NCBI GenBank assembly: GCA_037176705.1
Contig: CM073887.1
Coordinates: forward strand, 30,445,501-30,509,500
Direction of reading: 5' to 3'
Length of the DNA: 64,000 bases
Source of the DNA: Molossus alvarezi
Taxonomy: Eukaryota; Chordata; Mammalia; Chiroptera; Molossidae
Part shown: one piece after another, positions 58,961 through 64,000 of the stretch
How positions within the stretch are numbered: the stretch's first letter is position 1
Layout of the letters: the number at the start of each line of letters is the position of its first letter
The notes under the pieces: generated by a model
What the model was told of the DNA's origin: nothing
The model's database searches: none
The model's input: only the letters and a program-made list of their open reading frames with translations
Program-made: the position numbers and the translations under genes

Positions 58961-61877
58961 CTTGAATTCTCATCAGATCCTCTAGTGCATATAATATCAT
59001 GTAAATGTCAGGATTCAGAGTTGTGCAAGTAAATACCCACTTGGAATTGAGAATTAGGAGATTAAAAACTGGCATCAATAATCCTGTGGACTACTTATAA
59101 TAATGTAGATTTATAAACTAATAACAAAACTGACCATGTAAAATATAATGCATAAATCTTGTGCATAACTATATGTCGATTCTTTTAGTGAACAAAATCA
59201 AAGAGCCACTACTGGCTCACTGTTAAAAATCACAATCAGATACCCAAAATTATGTGGATTTGTGTAACCAGTGTATATGTTATTTCCTATGATCTAATTA
59301 ATATGTAAATGAGTATGAACAGCTCTAAAAAAACATGTAAGATCACTTCTACACATTTGGAAAAATGTATAGAAAATTTATTTTGCTATTATATTATGGC
59401 TGTTCTTGCTTCAGAGCTGAAATGTGAGTTATTGTTCTAAATGAGGCAGAAATAATTAATTGTAGTGCATTTAATATGTATTGAGGGCTTAGCTTTCCAG
59501 AAGTATTATAGTTAATAAAATATTTTAAGTTCTTTTTTTGTGTTCAAGATGTTTACTGTATTTTGTGTAGCAGTCTCCAGAATCAATGCTTTTACCAGTT
59601 ATATTTTATTGGAGTAAAATCTTTTGTGAATTAAAGCCCTTTGTAATTAGAAAGACAGTATTCACAATATCTTTTTTTTGCATGTGGAATTTAATGTATT
59701 AAAGTAATACTATTGTCTATAGACAAAGAAGAAAACATTCTTCTTTGATCTAAAAGAAGAAGCAAGATGACTATTATTCAACTATAGGTATCTACACAGG
59801 TTTTCCTTTAATAAAAAGTTTCTTCACTTTGCTAAAATGAAGCCTGAACATGACAGTGAATAATACATTTCATTGCAGTAAAAGTACATCACCACCAGGA
59901 ACTATCATTTAAGAGATAATTATTATCTCATGGCATAAAACCAGAAACCACATAAAATCTTCAGTAAATTTTCTTATAAAATGGAAAGAAGTTATTGATT
60001 GGTTGTAAAAAAAGAAAATTCCAATGCCATTGATACCTCTACGAATTGCATTTTTGTGATTATATTGTCTATAATTTTGAATGTAGGTTATTACTCTCTA
60101 TTAACTATACTGACATTTCATTAAAACCATAATCTTCCATTTATAAGCTGCCTACCAGAAAATTTTTATCAACAATGGTTTTATTTCAAGTGAGTTGTAA
60201 ATTCAAATTCTGCTTAATTTCAATTTCTCAGTCTCTACTTTCATTTTCTCCTCAAATATTGACTTCAAGTGAAAAATTAAACTCCTTTGATGCCTTGGGA
60301 TCATTTTAATTTTTAGACTAGAGGTTTCAAAGGCATTAGCTCAGCCTAGGACGCCTCTATTCAGCCTCGCTGGCAGGCCCCATTCCATGTGCTTCCCAGG
60401 ACTGGACTCAGCTTTGCTCTTGCAAACACAGTCTACATAGTCACTTTCTTAGCCTACAAACATGTCATGCTACATCACATTGCTGTATTTCAATTCTGGT
60501 TGCCTGTCTGCGAATGCCCACATCACCCTCTCATAATCACAGGACTTGTGCAAAATTTGTTCTCTGTTACTGCCTATTGAACTCCTTTGTTCAGATCATT
60601 CTTGCTATGTTGGCCTGGGAATCAGACCTAGTGAAGGAGTCCAGAACTTTCCCTGGGCCCTTAGAGTCTGTCCATTTCATTGCAATTAACCAATCCTTTT
60701 CAAATTAAGGTCCTGAAGTCTGTCTTTTAAAAATAATGATATGAACAGACCGTTGGAGAATGTGACATAAGGTGGTGGTAACACCCGAAAACCATAAGGT
60801 TAGATTTCAGGTAACTGTTAGGGATGCTCAGAAATAATGTGTTCTGTAGCTATTATATTTATCTTGGCCTTACTTCCTCATATAGTATTGTATTTTTTAA
60901 AAATTTGTTTTGTCTTATATAATTTTTCCAAAGGAATTAAATGTCATTTTTTATCACTATCCATGTTTCTATGCATCAAAATATTTATGGATTATGTCTT
61001 GGTCATTGAGGGTAACAAGTCTAAGGGGTAGGGGTGGGGCTTAAAACAAAACCTGATTTTGTATTTCTTATGGTCAGATCCAAACTTAGTTTTAATATTC
61101 CAGAACAGAAGGTTCTTTTCAACTTAAATATACATGGTTGGAAAAAAAAATTGACTTATATTATGAAATAATAAGATTTAGGGACTTGCAAACTCTAGCT
61201 CTACATGTCCTTCACTGCTCAATCATTTTAGCAATTGTTTCTGATTATTTCTACTATGGCACACTAATGTCTCCTCAACTTCAATACACACAAAACTCAA
61301 CTTATTGTATTTTTACTTAATAATCTGTACATTCTTTTTCTAGTTCTATTAATTGCATATTCAGGTAAAAAAATGTAAAACCATTAATCTAAGGCCTCTG
61401 TTACAAAATAATAAAAATACTGAAGAAAAAACTGTTTTAGAATAAATAATGTGCAATTTAATTTTTCTTATCAGTTAATTTAATAATATATTTTAAAGGT
61501 CTATGCAATAGCAGGTATTGTTCCTGATACAGAATATGGCAGTAAATGGAGTATACAACTCCCTGGCCTGGTGGTAAAGAAAGATAGTCAATAAACATAA
61601 AATGTAAATGTATAGCATGTCAGCTGACAATAAGTACCTTGGATTGACTTCTAGAGTGACAAATGAAAAACATTCATTTCAGTCAAAAACCATTCATCCT
61701 GAATGAATGGCTAACCCTAGCATTTAGCCTGCATTAACATACAAGAAAATATAATAGTTCGCAACTAGTAATTCCTGAATTATATAACTGAAAAATCAAT
61801 AGTAGGATAAAATAGTCTACCGTGGGGCTGCAGAAATCTCAGTCAGTTCATTTCCACCTCTATTACAATATAAGATT
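58961..61877. other. Gene-free stretch
   Basis: AT-rich. 60,290-60,700 is a GC-richer block with two overlapping plus frames of about 63 codons and no domain. About 61,500-61,620 ('gcaggtattgttcctgatac .. agtcaataaacataaa') may be an ancient LINE-class remnant. Nothing else is recognised. Confidence 0.4.
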
Positions 61878-62075
61878 ATTTATTTATTTTTATTTTATTT
61901 TATTTTTGTTAATCCTCACCTGAGAATATTTTTCCATTAATTTTTATGTAGAGTGGAAGAGAGGGAAGGAGAGAGAAACATCGATTGTCTGAGCGGGGAT
62001 CAAAACTGCAACCCAGGCATGTGCCCTTTGGTCTGCGGGCTGACAGTCTAACCACTGAGCCAAACTGGCCAGGGC
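61878..62075 (-). mobile_element. Ves SINE with internal deletion and 13-bp target-site duplication
   Basis: The minus strand starts gccctggccagtttggctca and ends 'ctcaggtgaggattaac' plus a TTTTA-rich tail, but the middle is about 45-60 bp short. acaatataagatt flanks it at 61,865-61,877 and 62,076-62,088. Confidence 0.93.
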
Positions 62076-62088
62076 ACAATATAAGATT

Positions 62089-63522
62089 TTTAAAAATAAA
62101 CTCATGTAAATTCTAAAGAATTTTACTCTAATTCTGCATAAATTGCAAGAAGATAACAAAGGAACAATGGAAAAAAAAAACAAAAAAACAAAGAAATCCA
62201 TACCTAATTTGACAGGAATATGTATAGTCATATGAATGGATGATTAGGAAGATATTTTTTATAAGATACCTGCTCATAACAACCTTCTTTGAATCAGGAG
62301 GCAAAAGATAGTTTTTTTGTCATGTTTTTTAAATCAAATATACATACTTTAGAGATTATCCTTAATGTATTTTTGTGTAAGTATGCCTTGAGTCTATACT
62401 CTTTTCCAAGACTAAATGGCATTTCTCAAATTGAAACAAGTTCTGCATCCCCTTGAAAGGGAAAATGATATGAAATTTAAAATCACCAGATTTTTTGTGT
62501 TCTTGTGAAAGGCAAAAATAGAAACCCAAACAAAAAATCTCACCCAACGCAAACTTACTAGGTACGTAAGATTCCTACTGCAGAGGTAAGTACATTGCAG
62601 GTCGTCAAGCACACCATTTCGATTCCCTTCCTTCTCTGTGACATCAAGAAATCAGTTGGTTAACTGGTCCCCAACCTGTCACCCTAATATATTTCTGACA
62701 TAGAAATAGTATCTTGTAAAGTGTTTACTATTTCAAATGAGGTGACATATTTGCCTTTTTTGAAAATATCACATTTATCATTGTATACATTCAGAAGTCA
62801 AACTGTTCTAAATGGCGCTTGTGTTTTCCTGTAATTGTTTTGTATCATTTTTGTTTTAGCTCCATAAATACTTTGTCAATTAGCCCAGGATCATGACGTA
62901 CACAAATTAGGTACAAAGTAGGTACTCAGTAAAATCTTATTGAAACATCACCTGATGAATTTAGACATCATTCTAAAATAAACTGTTATATTATGAATAT
63001 CTCTATCTACAGATTCAATCTTTTTGAACTCTTCAATAAAAGCTTCTGTCAAAATATATGATATTTACATGAAATGCAGAGATTTGACTTTAAAATAATA
63101 TATAAGTGAAAAAGAAGAGTCCCTAGATCAATTTAGAGAGACATATAGTAAGATATGACTGACAAGAAAAGATGATTATTTGTACAGCATAATTTGAAGA
63201 AGACAGGAAAGTCAAGGAAATAATTAGAATTCTGGAAATTGAGTGACAGGACCTTGTCAAATGATGCTGAATAGACAAGTCAAAACATAAACAAGAATAT
63301 TATCTTTGGGAAGGGAATAGAACTGTATTTTATAAGAATGGTATGGTAAAAAGGAAAGCGAATCATAAAGGTGGTGTCAAAAATCTTCTAAAAATGAATA
63401 TGCTATACTTGAGAATAAATTTTGAGTTTTTTAAAATAATACAAATATTGGAATTATAAAGGGTGTTAAAAGAAAAGAGAAGAACCTTTAAAACATCTAG
63501 CTTTAATTAAATTGGTAATTTA
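62089..63522. other. Gene-free AT-rich stretch
   Basis: Only short overlapping frames at 62,362-62,612; no domain, no recognised repeat. Confidence 0.5.
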
Positions 63523-63539
63523 GAAAATACATACTAAAA

Positions 63540-63794
63540 GGTTAAAGAAGTAACCAGAAAATACATACATAACATAGAAACACGAAAAAACCGTGTGGTG
63601 AGAGCCAGAGGGAAAGGGGGTGGGGTCAGTGGAGGTGGGCAGGGGTGGTGGGGATTGAGATGGAGAGAGACTTTGCTTAGGGCAGTGGGCACACAGTGCA
63701 GTGTGCAGATGATGTTAATGTTGAGTTGTACACCAGAATGGTTTGGCAAACCAATGTCATCCCAATAAATTCAATAAAAATAAAATAAAATAAT
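63540..63794 (+). mobile_element. LINE-1 3' end with 17-bp target-site duplication
   Basis: Ends in the bat L1 terminus ('cagatgatgttaatgttgag', 'aaaccaatgtcatcccaataaa'), with a G-rich stretch (gggggtggggtcagtgg) upstream. gaaaatacatactaaaa is identical at 63,523-63,539 and 63,795-63,811. 5'-truncated to about 255 bp. Confidence 0.88.
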
Positions 63795-63811
63795 GAAAAT
63801 ACATACTAAAA

Positions 63812-64000
63812 ACTTCCATATATATTTTTTTACTTTTTAAATTGAGATGTAGATGACATAGCATATGATTAAACTAGTATATAATTCAGTGGCATTTAGT
63901 TCATTCCCAACAATGTTCAAGCACCACCTCTCTCTAATTCCAAACTTTTTATCACCCCAGAAAACAGTCTGTGCATTAAATAAATGCTCCCATTACCACC
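63812..64000. other. Window end, unassigned
   Basis: 'aaattgagatgtagatgacatagcat' and 'cagtggcatttagttcattcc' resemble the tail of an ancient L1-like repeat that runs out of the window; not certain. Confidence 0.3.

Overview
The window looks like nuclear DNA from a microbat (suborder Yangochiroptera). It is AT-rich and non-coding, and it carries at least 17 tRNA-derived SINEs of the Ves family, which is characteristic of these bats. It also has an apparently intact LINE-1, whereas fruit bats are reported to have lost L1 activity. The species cannot be fixed from the sequence. No host protein-coding gene is recognisable, so the stretch reads as an intergenic gene desert or the inside of a very long intron. 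Three plus-strand splice-like signals make the intron reading worth testing.

Layout. 1-3.4 kb is old, unassigned sequence. 3.4-6.1 kb is a broken but largely complete Tigger (pogo-type) DNA transposon on the minus strand, followed by two minus-strand Ves SINEs. 6.6-12.97 kb is old sequence with two LINE-1 tails, ending in a minus-strand relic of an ERVL-type endogenous retrovirus (integrase C-terminus and dUTPase region). 13.0-18.88 kb is a full-length minus-strand LINE-1 with intact ORF1 and ORF2, a CpG-rich 5' UTR and matching target-site repeats; it sits inside or beside the ERVL relic. 18.9-29 kb has Ves SINEs, a palindromic MITE, a MER5A copy, an L1 tail, a very young Ves SINE and a mariner-like MITE. 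29.2-32.3 kb holds two ancient L1 pieces. 32.3-48.6 kb is AT-rich, with MIR and L2 fragments, L1 tails and many Ves copies. 48.6-64 kb is similar and adds an old interspersed repeat, a 58-bp tandem duplication and an L1 tail with a 17-bp target-site duplication.

How it works together. The only intact genes are the two LINE-1 ORFs. ORF1p (RNA-binding chaperone) and ORF2p (endonuclease and reverse transcriptase) are the machinery that copies L1 RNA. By established knowledge of the L1/SINE partnership, the same machinery mobilises the Ves SINEs, which fits the A-rich tails and the target-site duplications seen around many of them. Everything else is decayed transposon sequence or sequence I could not assign.

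The most interesting points are the intact L1 with every catalytic residue in place; two exact copies of a combined splice acceptor/donor motif (recursive-splice-like) at 46,820 and 47,914; and a CpG-dense patch near 40.8 kb that looks like a small coding exon.
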